This document shows positions 47,234-59,430 of a stretch of DNA of 64,000 bases, piece by piece. The position numbers and the translations under genes are program-made. The stretch's first letter is position 1. Every line of letters begins with the position of its first letter. The notes under the pieces were generated by a model. The model saw only the letters and a program-made list of their open reading frames with translations, was not told where the DNA came from and made no database searches. The DNA is from Selaginella tamariscina (Eukaryota; Streptophyta; Lycopodiopsida; Selaginellales; Selaginellaceae). The DNA lies in the NCBI GenBank assembly GCA_003024785.1, contig PUQB01000981.1, forward strand, positions 1 through 64,000. Direction: 5' to 3'.

Positions 47234-49974
47234 TTAGAAATAACTACGCATGATACCATTTTTTCTACACTGTGGCTCGTCCTTGACTTCAAGACTTGTT
47301 TGGCCAAGTATAGTTTCCCCAATAGCTTCCCTCAGTGCTTCCACAACCTTTAAACGATTATGTCAGTATCGTTGTATGTATGTAAATATACATACCTTCA
47401 TGTTAACGGGTTTTCCAGACGCATCTGTTACATAAAACACATTAACTGCTTTGTCTCCTCGTGTGGAAACATCCGCCCTAGTAACTGAGAGCCCGTTCTC
47501 TCTAAACACTCTCGTTACTTCGGACAGCAAACCGACCCTGTCCCTTGTGCATAATTCCAACCTTATTCCCTGAATTGAAAACAAAGTCCGATAAGCAATA
47601 CATATAGACACATAAATACATAATACATTATTATACAAGTAGATAACACACGCACAAACAGACAAGTCAATAAATCACATACTAGTTCGAAGGTAAATAC
47701 GTGTTACGATATACTAACGTAAATATATAGCACAATATAATGTACGTGGCATAACAAAACAGACAACACACACACATACACATGTATGTATTACAATGCA
47801 TATGGTTATGACATAATCTTGACTCATACTTGAGAAACTCTGCGCTCAATTGCTGCCTCTAGACACCGAATTACACGGTCCTGTTCCGCCTCCAAATTCA
47901 ACGTACATCCATCCAGATGTCTAATATAATATTCCTGCACTCAAACGTCATATCAAAAATAAAACACAATACATATTGTGTGTAATATACATATTTGATG
48001 GTATGGATAAATTTACATAGACATAATGGATATACATGTGCCAATGTATCTATACTATACATAAAATATACAAACTCAATAATAGCGTAGATCACACTGT
48101 AAATATATCGTATATGAAACATACCACCAGATACGCATTAGCGTGCATACGTGTCTGTTACCTGGTATGCATAAGGTCCATCGGCCTTCGCAGAAGCGTG
48201 GAAAACTACATATTGCATGTCGGTGAGGGTACAAACGGTATCAAAAAGTAGTTTTGGTCGGTCCAGACAATGGACACTAACAAGAGAATATCCCTTTTCA
48301 GTGCAATTATGAACAGTAATTACCGGCCTAGTTTTGTCCTCTGATGTTCGACAATCGTAATCCCTGTCGGCCAGCACATCATCTGTGTTACCAAAGTATT
48401 TCAATTACACACGGGCAAATACATCTCTATATGTGAAATCTTATATATGCATGCATGTGTGCATTTTTAAATATAATCTAAATATACTATGTACAAAACC
48501 ATATATAAGTAATGAGAATAAATAAATACAAATTTACTACTAAAACAGTTACATAACATACTGGATTATAGAACAATATGTATAAAAACATAATAAGGTC
48601 AGTCAGTGTACATATCTTATAATGCATAAGAAGTTTATACAAATCTTCTAATTTATATACAGTTAACCACACGCGCACCTGATGTAATCTCCTCTCAGTG
48701 TGAGTCAAACCGTGAGAAAAGTCAGTTGTTGACAACTTGTTCTCATCATCTTGTCGGAGAATGTGCGACAGCTGTTCCTTAATTCTTGACAACTTTTCCT
48801 GATCAACAATGGGTCCACCCGTTGACTGTTCAGTGACATAGACCACGCACGCCACACGCATGTTGTGTGTCCAAACCTGTTAAGTATAAACACTTTAATA
48901 TGAACATACATAAACAAACTATAATGTGTGTGCAACCCGTGTATGCATAAACACTTTACGCATGAATATTTGATAAACTAAAATACAGCATCGACATACT
49001 TTACGTGTTCAACATTATTTAATCATACTCTTCATACAATAATACGCTTTATATACAGTTGACTCTTGAATCTTGTTAATGGTTATATTGATCACACATG
49101 CACCCACCTCGGCCGCAACCACGTTGACCAACATGCCGGTTAACACCCGGAAATCTCCGACAACAGACCAGGTCTATCTCGCCCGGTCAACTCAATGGCC
49201 GTGTGATCCGGCATTGACTGCATCCCCACTGTCCGTCCAAGACATGTTCTGATTTTCGTAGACTGAAAATCCGTTTCTAACGACTGCCAAAGAAGAATGA
49301 GAGAAGTACGAATACAGTGCTCGGATAATGGTACATACGTGATGCATACAAAAATTCATGTTTATATATATATGCATCTGTATATATATATATATATACA
49401 GCAATACCATTTGGTATTCTAAGCTAAAATACTCATAATAAGGATGTATATCAACCTGTTTGATGTAATCAATCATTCCTTGGTCCGTTATCTTATTGCC
49501 CTTCTGATCCGTTACATGGAAAACTGCTATCACAAAATCATAAATATATTAATACACTCTCGCGCGCTTTGTAATTATTATCATACATACCATCCATGAA
49601 CCAACCACCATCTGAAGAAATGTATGCTTTAGATATAACGAGATCCAAATCCGTGAGTATTTGCACAACATCCAGAAGAATCCCGTGTTGTTTGGCAATG
49701 TCTACCTACAACAGATCGTTGATACCGATAAATACATATCAAAACACACAGACACACGTATATATATCATACAGAACAAACACGTATATCATTAGTAACA
49801 TACCTTTACAAGTGTTGCATACTCACAGCTGGTATTATCAATAACAACACTGTAAAACAGTAACAAAAATGAGCTATTTTGTTAAATATATCTCCTTCCT
49901 TACCTGGGTGCATTGAGCCTAGAGATTAAAGTATCATACTCCGGATCGAAATAAGGACAGCCTCGAGCCGACAT
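47234..49974 (-). CDS. ACT domain-repeat (ACR) protein, four ACT domains
   Basis: Plant ACR proteins resemble the regulatory half of bacterial GlnD uridylyltransferase and are thought to sense amino acids or nitrogen state. Exons (minus): about 49974-49907, about 49848-49804, 49705-49591, 49526-49456, 49283-49108, about 48877-48679, 48382-48162, 47934-47830, 47569-47396 and 47347-47234. The start reads [23 protein letters not shown]1: [20 protein letters not shown] then [19 protein letters not shown]2: [21 protein letters not shown]3: [22 protein letters not shown]4: [20 protein letters not shown]. An upstream ATG at 50075 with a short extra exon (MAILGNRGMQVGVR) is possible. There is one apparent missing base near 49156. 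Confidence 0.92.
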
Positions 49975-50075
49975 TCTACACAGAATTGAATGAAACATGA
50001 GGAGAAAAGCTATATACAGAATTGAAGCAAATACCTCACGCCTACTTGCATGCCGCGATTGCCTAATATCGCCAT

Positions 50076-50278
50076 ACAGTGAATCCGCACGCCGCCATCA
50101 CAGGACAGTTAAATCATATTAGGGCTAATCAATATAGGATTAATTATTAGGGCTCTTAAAACAGAGCCAAACGCTCCACTAATACTTCGACACGTGCGGC
50201 GTGGCTAAGTTTCGACGTTTGAACCCTAAAACTCTGTTTTTAGGGTTTTGGTTTTTGCCTTGTAGGGTTCTAATCGGA
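50076..50278. promoter_or_regulatory. Short divergent promoter, ACR / LEO1
   Basis: About 200-300 bp separate the outward-facing starts of the two genes. It contains telo-box-like words, GAACCCTAAAA (50220-50230) and TTTAGGGTTTT (50239-50249), which in plants are frequent in promoters of growth-related genes. An in-frame ATG at 50201 could also extend LEO1 upstream. Confidence 0.4.
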
Positions 50279-53200
50279 ATGGGAGACGACAAGCAGCATC
50301 TGATGGAGTCGCTGTTCGGTGAGGAATCTGAAGACGATGTGGACGCGGATCGATCTGCGGCCTCATACTCCGTAAGTTTTCTCCAAATTACAATTCAAAT
50401 GAGATATGTGTGTTCAGGCTAGTTGTACATACTGTGATGCTGCTCATACCGTCCAGTGATCTGATCAATATCTGCCATATATATTCAGGAAGGCGAAGCA
50501 GAGAGTGGAGGGAGAGAGAAGAGAGTGAAGGAGAGAGGGAGGCAAGTGAAGGTAATAAGTAAAAATATAGAAATACTATTTTGTCATCTGATATTATGTA
50601 TGAAGGTGAGAAAGAAGAAGAAGTCTCAAGGAGAAGCAAAAGTAGTTGTGGAGAAGAGGAGGAAGGTAGCGTAGCAAGTGGGTCTGAACAAAATGATGCT
50701 CAGCCTCAAGATGACAATAATGAACTTGAAGCTGCTCAAAGGTATTATATGTATATCTATATCGATACGGAGTGGTATTGATTGCCATATTCGTATGTAG
50801 TGATTATGTATATATGCCTGCAGTGAAGAAGCCGAGCAACCTGGTGCTGATAGAATTCGTGAGGCCTTAGGAGAGTCTGATGAAGATGAACAGGAGGAAG
50901 TTCGCAGTCATAAACCACCTACAAGTCCAGAGGTACGCATGCACAATACACCTATATTGTTTCCTCATATATGACTGTAGGGATCATATCAGGATTCAAC
51001 TCACTACTGTTATTACAAGTAAAGTAAATTTGTGTGTGTGTGTTAATCTATTGATGAAACAGGGAGATACTTTAGATATGGAAGAAAGCTATCAGAAAGA
51101 TGTAAAGCCGGCTGATATTGTTGAGGATGAGGAGAGGTAATAATTTCTTTTATTATCATTTGAATTCGTTACCTTAATGATCAAAATAGTAATTGAGTTC
51201 ATCAGATATGACACTGATGAAGAACAACCTTCTGAAGTGAAGAAACCGAAAGGAGAGCCCTTAACGGTGGAGGTCCCACTCAGGCCGCCACCAACACAGT
51301 CTCATAATGTATGTCTTGTGTCTCTCTCTCTCTCACACACACACGCGCGCGCCCTCGTGTACATGTGCATCTTCAATTTACCGCATAGCAGCTACGTATG
51401 TGCTACAGGGCATGCAAAACTAGAGTATCCTATACACTATGTATAGACAGCTATAACTAATATATATTACTATGAATGAATTTTTGCCAGATGAACCTTG
51501 TGAGGGTTTCAAATATCATGGATATTGAGCAAAAGCCATTTGATGCAAAGACATATGTATATGATGAAGAAGATGAACGGCTGAGATTGGAGGAAAACAT
51601 TGTAAGATGGAGGCACGTGAGAAACCGTGATGGATCTCGATCTGTAAGTTCACATTGCCTAGTAGTAATTGCTTACATTACTTCTAACTTTTTATATACT
51701 TGTCATATGGTCGATAACATAATAACATATTACTATGCAGTTTGAGAGCAATGCAAGGTTTGTGAAATGGTCCGATGGTAGCATGCAACTGCTTATTGGA
51801 AACGAGGTGCTGGATTTGGCTGTTCAAGATGGCCAACAAGATGAGTCACACCTTTTCCTACGTCATTCAAAGGTAACACGGATAGAATGCAATATATATA
51901 GTAAGTTAATATTTCATTCTCAATTGGACAGGCGCTCTCTCTATTACCGAGGCATTTAGATATGCTATATCTTGTGCAATAGCACATGTAAACATAAACT
52001 ATATGCACAGAACCTCTCTTCTATATATATATTCTCTCTTATATTATATTGTGTCTTATTCCTATATAAGCTATAAATACTTACGTAAGTGATTTACACA
52101 GGGGATATTGCAAGCACAAGGGAGGTTAGTGAGGAAAATGAGGTTTATGCCTTCTTCATTAACATCTAAGTCTCATCGTAAATTGACTGCTCTCGTGGAA
52201 TCAAGGCACAAAAAGAATGTCAAAGTGAAAAACGTAGTCACAGATTTTGATCCTGAGAAAGACAAGGAGCAAAAAGAGAAGGTTAGTCTGATAGATACAT
52301 GTGTATGCATGTATATAATTTTGTAGATATCAAAAATGTGTATGTATGCGTATACATACTGTTTTATATACATATACACGGATAAATGCTTTACTGTTCT
52401 TCCTATCTTGTTGTAATTTTATAAGTCGCTTATAATAGAACCAATATATAGTTTATGTATCTATATGAGATGATACTTGAAGCTGTATCATTTATTACGA
52501 TTATATATGCAATATTTATTGTGATATACTCATGTAAAGCATATATATATTACTGCATGAATGTTACACTATAGTAGCTGTATCATATTGAACACAATGT
52601 ATGCGTTGCGAGTACAACATAGTAACTGTATGATCACGTACTTATACAGTATTGTAGTGCGTTGCGTACAGCCAACTACTTTACATTAGTATATCATTTC
52701 CTTTTTTTATATGTTCAATGCTATAAGGCTATATACAGAATTGTCCAGCTATTCTTATATATACGGAACTTGTTCAATACAACTATAGACAGTTTTTTAT
52801 ATCATCACTAACTATTCATAATGTACAAATATTTATCTACATATTCGTATACATATTTATACATATTTACATCTCCGTTACTGTTAATTTATACTGCGTT
52901 ACTTAAGGTGACTTAAATTATACTTAATTCGCTGGTGTGTGTATAATGTAACATATGGTTTGGGTGTATTCAGATGGCGGAACAGAGAATACGGAGCAAG
53001 GAAGAACTACAGAGGAAGCAGGAGAAGACAATGAGAAAGTATGCGCCTCAACGGGAAGGGAGCCTCAACTGTCACCTGGATACCTGGAAGAAGCCCTTGA
53101 TGTATGTGTGTGTGTGTTCAGAAAGATACTGCATACACGGATAAAACGCATGTATTTATCATGCATTTATATGTGGAAAATATGTCAACCGAACTTATTT

Positions 53201-54462
53201 ATATACTTGTGGTAGTTATGAGATAAATTTACTTAAGCATATTGATGTATACATATATGACTGAAACAAACACATACACACACAGAAGACACAGATGACG
53301 TGTGGTGTGTGTGTGTGTCTATATATATATATATATTATATATATATATTATATATATATATATATGATCTGTTTAGGAAGATGAAGATGAGGACTATGA
53401 TGACGGACGTCACAGGAGATACCAAGAGCAGCTTGAAGCAGAGAGCAGAGCTGAAAGGAGAATTAATCAGGCAAAACGGGTATGTAGATACACACACGTA
53501 ACAAGCTATATAATTATGTTTACAGTAGTACACTTACATGAAATTTTAACATTGTTGAGTGGTCGAGAGGACGTAATATATCAGTGAATAATCTTAGACA
53601 TGTTAATCAAGTTGGTTTTGTGCAGCAACCACCGAAAGCGAGGAAACCACCGGCACCTAGGTCAAAAAGGGATATGCTGGAGGACGAGTCATCGGAAGAG
53701 AGCGAGCATCGTGACCGTAGAAATGCACGGACAGCTGTAAGCGACGAAGAAGAGAAGAAGAAGAGGTAATATATATATATATATATTATGTATATGTATG
53801 TATATATTACAAAAGTATTATTTAGATAATCAATGCTATTTAGCCCCAAATGTACATGTGCATCAAACTGCAACTATCTATTGTTTTTTTTTTCAATTAT
53901 TTAAACTTTTCATATATATCTTGTTCACCCTTTTTATGTATCAGTATATAGTTGTCATTTATATGTTTTTTTAAAGGGAAAATAATCAACCTACTTTCTA
54001 GTATTATATAATTCTCAAATTGCTCAGGTAGTTCGGAAAATGCCTAAATTGGCTTTATCACATAAGTATGCAATTTAATTTCTATTCTTTTCCACGTCTT
54101 GAGGATAGGCTTGCTCTTTTGAAGCCCACGGCCTTTGCAATGTCCATGTCCACTTTACTCATGTTACAAGCCGATAGAAATTCAAAAGAGCAAGCCTTAT
54201 TATAATACTAGAATTAGTATATACATTTGTGAAGACTCTTGCGTATGCATATACAATGCAGACACCCTGCATGTATCTTACATATAGATGCTCTGTATTT
54301 ATGCAGGCTGAAGAAGAGGTAGCAGTGGAGGAGGAAGAGGTGGAAGAAGAAGAGAAGCCAAAGAGGAGAAGTAGAGACGAGGAAGAAGAAGAAAACTCGC
54401 CTCCTAGAAAGCAGCAGGTCCACCGTCGCAAGGTCGTTGTTAGTGACAGCGAGGAAGATTAA
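50279..54462 (+). CDS. LEO1: LEO1-like subunit of the RNA polymerase II Paf1 complex (VIP4 type)
   Basis: Nuclear Paf1-complex subunit coupling Pol II elongation to histone modification; the Arabidopsis counterpart is VIP4. Thirteen exons: 50279-50371, 50489-50551, 50606-50741, 50824-50932, 51063-51136, 51206-51308, 51491-51643, 51741-51872, 52102-52281, 52974-53101, 53378-53479, 53626-53765 and 54307-54462. It starts MGDDKQHLMESLFGEESEDD, followed by acidic exons. The Leo1 core is in exons 6-9: PLTVEVPLRPPP, MDIEQKPFDAKTYVYDEEDE, NARFVKWSDGSMQLLIGNEV and FMPSSLTSKSHRKLTALVES. The C terminus is charged and ends VVVSDSEED. One apparent missing base near 53060 separates RKYAPQRE from LSPGYLEEALD. 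Introns carry TG/TA microsatellites. Confidence 0.93.
53320..53367. repeat. (AT)n microsatellite in LEO1 intron
   Basis: Three AT runs broken by TTATA steps, close to the acceptor of exon 11. Confidence 0.85.
54107..54197. repeat. Small stem-loop in the last LEO1 intron
   Basis: Perfect 16-bp inverted arms, AGGCTTGCTCTTTTGA at 54107-54122 and its complement at 54182-54197, with a loop of about 59 bp. It is short for a MITE and no target duplication is visible; it could be a MITE relic or an RNA hairpin. Confidence 0.55.
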
Positions 54463-55260
54463 AGGTATCTATATTTGTCTGGATTTATATTATTACTCAT
54501 TTCAAATTCTAGTATAATAGTGTATACGTAATAAATCATCTCGATGCACTCTCTTCCATGTGGATTGTTCTAAACACTGTGTGAGGGAGGAGCAAGTGTT
54601 TGTTTCTTATCCACGAAGTATAGTGTATTCTATTTAACCTGGGCTTTGCAGTCTTCTGCAGCATATACGCTTGCATAAGTGGCATGTTAATCCTTAAGGC
54701 AATACTATAAATCTTTAAGCTGTTTTTGTTTTTGAATTCTTAAGTTCAATGGCACAAGACTAATGTAAAGAATATATGAAAGTATATTCGAATGTTAATA
54801 ATGTGGTTTAATGTTAAAGCATATTTATAAAACATGTATTCTTATAATGAATATTTTAAAATGTATAAGTGAGAACCACAAACATAATAATTGTATAACT
54901 TATTGAGCATTAAAAGGTGAATTAAGGCAGTATATAAGAAAGTAATTTGTTTAAATTGTTCTAGTTTAGATTTAGATTTAATTGATATGATCAGTTCTTG
55001 GCTTGTCTTTTGTTTAATATTGAGCCCACCATTGAAGTGAACTTGGTGGTGGTCATTTTGAAGGGAGAAAACTGTACTAGTTTTCATTATACTCATAAGC
55101 ATACAAAAGCCTACAGGAACAAGCCTTATACCAAGCTATTAGAATGGTATATTGTATATATATAAATCTTATTATTCATTTCATTGCTTGCTTATCCGGA
55201 GATGAAAGTTTCGGACAATCTGGTAGACATATGCCTATACGCACACACACACAGCGTAGA
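54463..55260. other. Intergenic, no gene recognised
   Basis: LEO1 3' flank and AT-rich sequence. Nothing identifiable on either strand. Confidence 0.45.
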
Positions 55261-55399
55261 AGTTAACGTACGCTGTGAAACTGACTGAATCTTCTTTGAG
55301 GTAATACTCCGGTGCAGGGTGAAGGACAGGACGTTCTCTTAAGTTTAATGGTATAAATGCGTGTGGTGTGATAGTATGTATTTTGCATTTTTGCATCAA

Positions 55400-56147
55400 C
55401 TTTTCTTATGTTCTTTGAGAAACGAAGGATGGGTGAAGCCCAAGCTACAAAGGCATCAAAGGCATTAAATATCTCAACAACCTTAATGAGGTTTGTTAAC
55501 ATTATTAATTATACTTTTATAATATTAAACAGGAGTGAGTACATAATAGTTGTACACCATATCTTACTACAAGTTTAAGAACAGGATCTTTGATAGCCCC
55601 GAGAATACTTCCAGCGTGTGCAGGATGGTTTCTCGGCTTTTGGTTTCCGTTTTGCTAACGGTGCAAGGAAGCCGTTTGTGTAAACAGGAGGGAGGTACCC
55701 GATATATGTCCAGTGGACAAGCATGTCAGACATGGACATCTGGAGGGGGGTGAAGGAATAGGAGTATCTGTGGGGACGAGGGACATAGTGCCGGTTGCCG
55801 ACCTGTGTGACATGTCTCGTGGTATCCGACTCCACAGCTTGTCGTTGGTGCGGGGACGAAGGTGTTCAGTCTCGAGACTGTATGAGTAAGCCTTCGAGGT
55901 CTTGTCATTCCAAGGACAATTTGGTCGTGAATGTCCGAGCAAAGACGAACCGCAACAACTGGACAGGTGGGGAACCACCAACAACACAAGAAAGATAAGG
56001 GATGGACAATCTCCAAGGTAAGTAGTATATTAATATTTTACACACACACTAGTCACGTATTACACATAGCCTATACGTAAATTTATAATTTATAGAGTTT
56101 ATAATTTCTCGCAAACTGCGAAGGGCTGGGAGATGCAAAGGCTAGTA

Positions 56148-56212
<65 letters not shown>

Positions 56213-57093
56213 GCATTCACTCATGAGTATGAATCTGCAGGATGGAAATGGTCATGATGGGTGGGGAGAGAATGGATTTATCTATTTATATTGGTTTAAC
56301 TATTATATGACTACAACTGTGTGTAAGTTATATCTTAATGTATATATATACGAACTTTTATCTGCCGGCTGGGGAGACGGTAAAACTCTTGGGCAGATGC
56401 GTATTCAATTCAAGTTTTTAAGTTTTTTGTTCTTAATTATATCATACATATCTCTATAGATTCACACTTGTATCACTGTAGAATGATATCATACTACCTA
56501 GAAGAGTGGGGTTGATGGATGGCGAATTGGTGTCTCGGTAAGTACTCTAGGCTTTTATTTCCATGTTTTTCATACGGATGCATTTTCTGCAGAATGGCTG
56601 GGGAATGACACTCGTTTACGGTATAGAAAGTTATGAAGCTACTTATATTTACATATATATGTAAACAATACATACATTTACGTGTGTGTATACATATATA
56701 GTTAATATGGTAATATATAATATAACCAAGTCTGAGAATTGTTTGAACTGTTTAATGTATTAACAAATTATATAGTTTATATGGTATATATGTGTGTATC
56801 ATAAAGTGATGAATACAATGCGTCATGCAGACACAAGCTCCCTGACTGCGGTAGGGCGTGCTTGTCATGCGGAGACGAAAGCCACACATGTCTAGAGGCT
56901 GCCCGAACAAGCCACCTGGTAGCAGCGGAGGCGGACCTCTAGAGCTTTCCATTGGTGCGCTGGCAAAGGGCATATTTCAAGCAACTGCCCAGAGCTAAGC
57001 AATCCGTGTCATAAGTGGAGGTGCTAAGCAGGATGATTTGGGAAGTGGAGAGAACAAAGGTGGAAGTGGACAAGGAAGTGAGGAGCATAAATG
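55400..57093 (+). pseudogene. Degenerate CCHC zinc-knuckle gene with GW-type mini-exons
   Basis: Exon-like pieces in order: GEAQATKASKALNISTTLMR (55438-55498); DGFSAFGFRFANGARKPFV (55625-55680); a knuckle cluster (55770-55960) with CGDEGHSAGC, CRWCGDEGVQSRDCMSKP and FGRECPSKDEP; mini-exons with DGNGHDGWGENG (56242), GWGDGKT (56371), DGWRIGV (56515) and NGWG (56594); then another knuckle pair (56850-57010), with CxxCGDE and CAGKGHISSNCPE. CCHC knuckles bind single-stranded nucleic acid. Several knuckles lack a Cys or His, and frames change often, so this is a pseudogene or badly assembled gene. CNBP/HEXBP-like, cold-shock or helicase-associated knuckles are all possible. Confidence 0.45.
56151..56206. 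repeat. (AT)28 microsatellite
   Basis: Uninterrupted AT run of 56 bp in an apparent intron of the zinc-knuckle gene. Confidence 0.95.
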
Positions 57094-58033
57094 GTAAATA
57101 GGATGGGAGTTCGGGAGCTTATAGTTGTTCTTCAGGTGGTAAGTCATACTATTTATACATATGCACACACACGGAAAATGGGTGGCTGCAGGTACGTATG
57201 CATGTATATAGAGTATATACTCTATATAAATCGATATTATGAATTTAAGTTAACTGGGCAACCTCATGAAAAGAGAAGCTCAAACTCATTCAAACGCAAA
57301 TTTTCAGTAGCAACATCCAGACCTGCTTTTCCTGTTTTGCTCCTTCACCGCACACACACACACACATGTACGTATATCTGTGTGTGTGTGTGTGTGTGTA
57401 TACACCTTAAACTGTGCTTTATGCCATGCAACTGTTTTCTGCCTGAACTGTAAACAATAAAAACAAATATAAATAAATATTATATATTTAAATAGTTTAC
57501 TAATATAATGTTAATATCTTATATAGTTAATCAAATATTAAATCGTCAATATATATGAAAAACATTCAGACATTATGCACTTATATAATGTAATTTAATA
57601 ATGTGATTGCTCAACGAATTGCATTATGATTAATATTAAACCATTAAAATCATATATATAGACACACACACACACACACACACACACACTATTTCACCTT
57701 GGCTCCACTGAAGTCAGCAAGCAGGGTCCTCAACTTAGATTCCATGCGTATGTCTTTGACTGCAGTTTCTTCGTCGGATACACACACAGATATATATAAC
57801 CTGAAAGTAAGTGGTTAAGTAGAACCAAAACCGGAAAAAACTCACGTTAATCTTTGTCCCAGTTTATGATGATGCTCATGTTGCCTTTGGGACTTACAGT
57901 ATGTGACTCATCAAGTACACTTCTCCGCCAATACGCTACTTCCCAAAGTTGCATACGTTGTTACCTGCAGGTATGCGTGTGTGTGTGTGTTCTATATAAT
58001 ACTATATAAACCAATATATGTAAAGCAAATATA
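56896..58033. repeat. Duplicated segment, copy 1
   Basis: Matches 62801-64000 in the same orientation with many small indels. The shared landmarks are: AGGCTGCCCGAACAAGCC at the left edge; GGTAAATAGGA near 57092; TATAGAGTATATACTCTATA near 57208; the block GCAACATCCAGACCTGC; the exon starting at 57689; and the closing GTAAAGCAAATATA. It carries the tail of the zinc-knuckle gene and the tail of the convergent unknown gene. Confidence 0.85.
57662..57690. repeat. (AC)n microsatellite
   Basis: About 14 AC units immediately beyond the stop codon of the minus-strand unknown gene; also present in the duplicate. Confidence 0.9.
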
Positions 58034-58893
58034 GAGGTGGTATAATAAAATGTGCAATGTTTATTATATATATCCGTAATATACTATTGGCATTTATATA
58101 AATTAATAATAAAAATATAACATTATTATTAAATTAGTAACATATTATAAACTATAATAATATGTATTAATTGATATAACACAATATAATATTATTTATA
58201 ATAACTACGTTATTATATTAGCTATATGGAGTATAAGATTACATTAAAGTGTTATAATGTTATTTTATTTAATGAAAGTATCAGAATAACTATTATAAAT
58301 TATATTATGATACACTATAATGTTATAATGTATATAATATTGATCTTATTAGTTATATAAATAGTATATAAAGTATATTATTATACAATATATTGTGTAC
58401 ACAATATATACATAGCTATAGAACAACTTACAATATCGTACTTAGCGAGTTGCCTTGACACCACACGTGTATGTGTGTCTGTATGCATGTATGTATCATA
58501 TGTATGTTCGAAAACTGGCTTGGTCTTTCCAGAGTTCACCATGGTTGATCCACGAGGAAAGCATTGTGGAACATCGTCGTTAAACACACCAGCTGGGGGT
58601 TGCCGAAGAGGCCTTCCCAAGCAAATCAAACTGCTGATCTGAGGCCGAGATCCTTGCTTCCTCTCCAGAAAGAAGAAATCGTCATTCTCGATCAGCATAG
58701 GTCTGCGATCTGCGAGGTCTTCTTCAGACATTCATAGATTGTCATCTGAACCGGACAAACCTTGACCCAACTAGTTTGAATCTGTTTGAATGAGGCTGCA
58801 CACGTTTCGGATACTCACAGGTGGATGCTCCAGATTCCTTGCTAGAGATTGACTTGTGATGTACAGTGAACGGGGACGATGGACTGCGCATTT
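57689..58893 (-). CDS. Unrecognised minus-strand gene, duplicated 3' half
   Basis: Pieces read on the minus strand: MRSPSSPFTVHHKSISSKES (58893-58822); LADRRPMLIENDDFFFLERK, GSRPQISSLICLGRPLRQPP and AGVFNDDVPQCFPRGSTMVN (58735-58520); a block whose better-kept duplicate reads SDLSFTGQILVLDESHTVSP and KGNISIIINWDKK (57960-57846); and a last exon with ETAVKDIRMESKL and the stop at 57689-57691. The text is coherent and splice-like, but I do not recognise the family and propose no function. Here the third block is frame-broken relative to the copy at 63809-63930. Confidence 0.4.
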
Positions 58894-59430
58894 CGAAATT
58901 TGAATAGGGCGGTGATGTGATGATTTTGAACTAACTGAAAACGTAGCAAGTTTATATATTGTTTTCCCGTACAAGAAATGTATTATATTTGATCTATATA
59001 GCATTTGCCGGGATATATAATGATTATGTTGGAATATATATAGGTTCTGGTTATAATACGTCATTATTATGTTTATTATTGTGTGTGTGTTCCGTTCGTA
59101 GGTATGTAATAAAAGTTCTGTTAAGGTTGTTAACATATGAGCTTATAAACAGAAATGCTATATACACACACAGAGATATGTGTGTGTGTGTGTACACAAT
59201 TTTTAGTTTGCCTGCTAAACATAAATCCAACAGATACACGACTGGAGGCTATTATATCACTGTCTGAATTAGGTGAAGTTAAATTAGTATATGTGTGTAT
59301 GTAACTTCATATACTGTACCTTGTTCACTTACAATATGTATCTATATATAAATATTAATGGACGCAAGAGCATGATTAACATATATATATATATATGTAT
59401 ATATTTAAGAATACTGTATAATCTAATGCA

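Noticed and set aside
26342-54462. Programmed ribosomal frameshifting in host genes
   Set aside because: Breaks occur at unrelated sequences in families never known to shift; a technical cause is simpler.
56133-56459. Open frame through the (AT)n tract as a small membrane protein
   Set aside because: The Ile/Tyr run is only the translation of an AT microsatellite.
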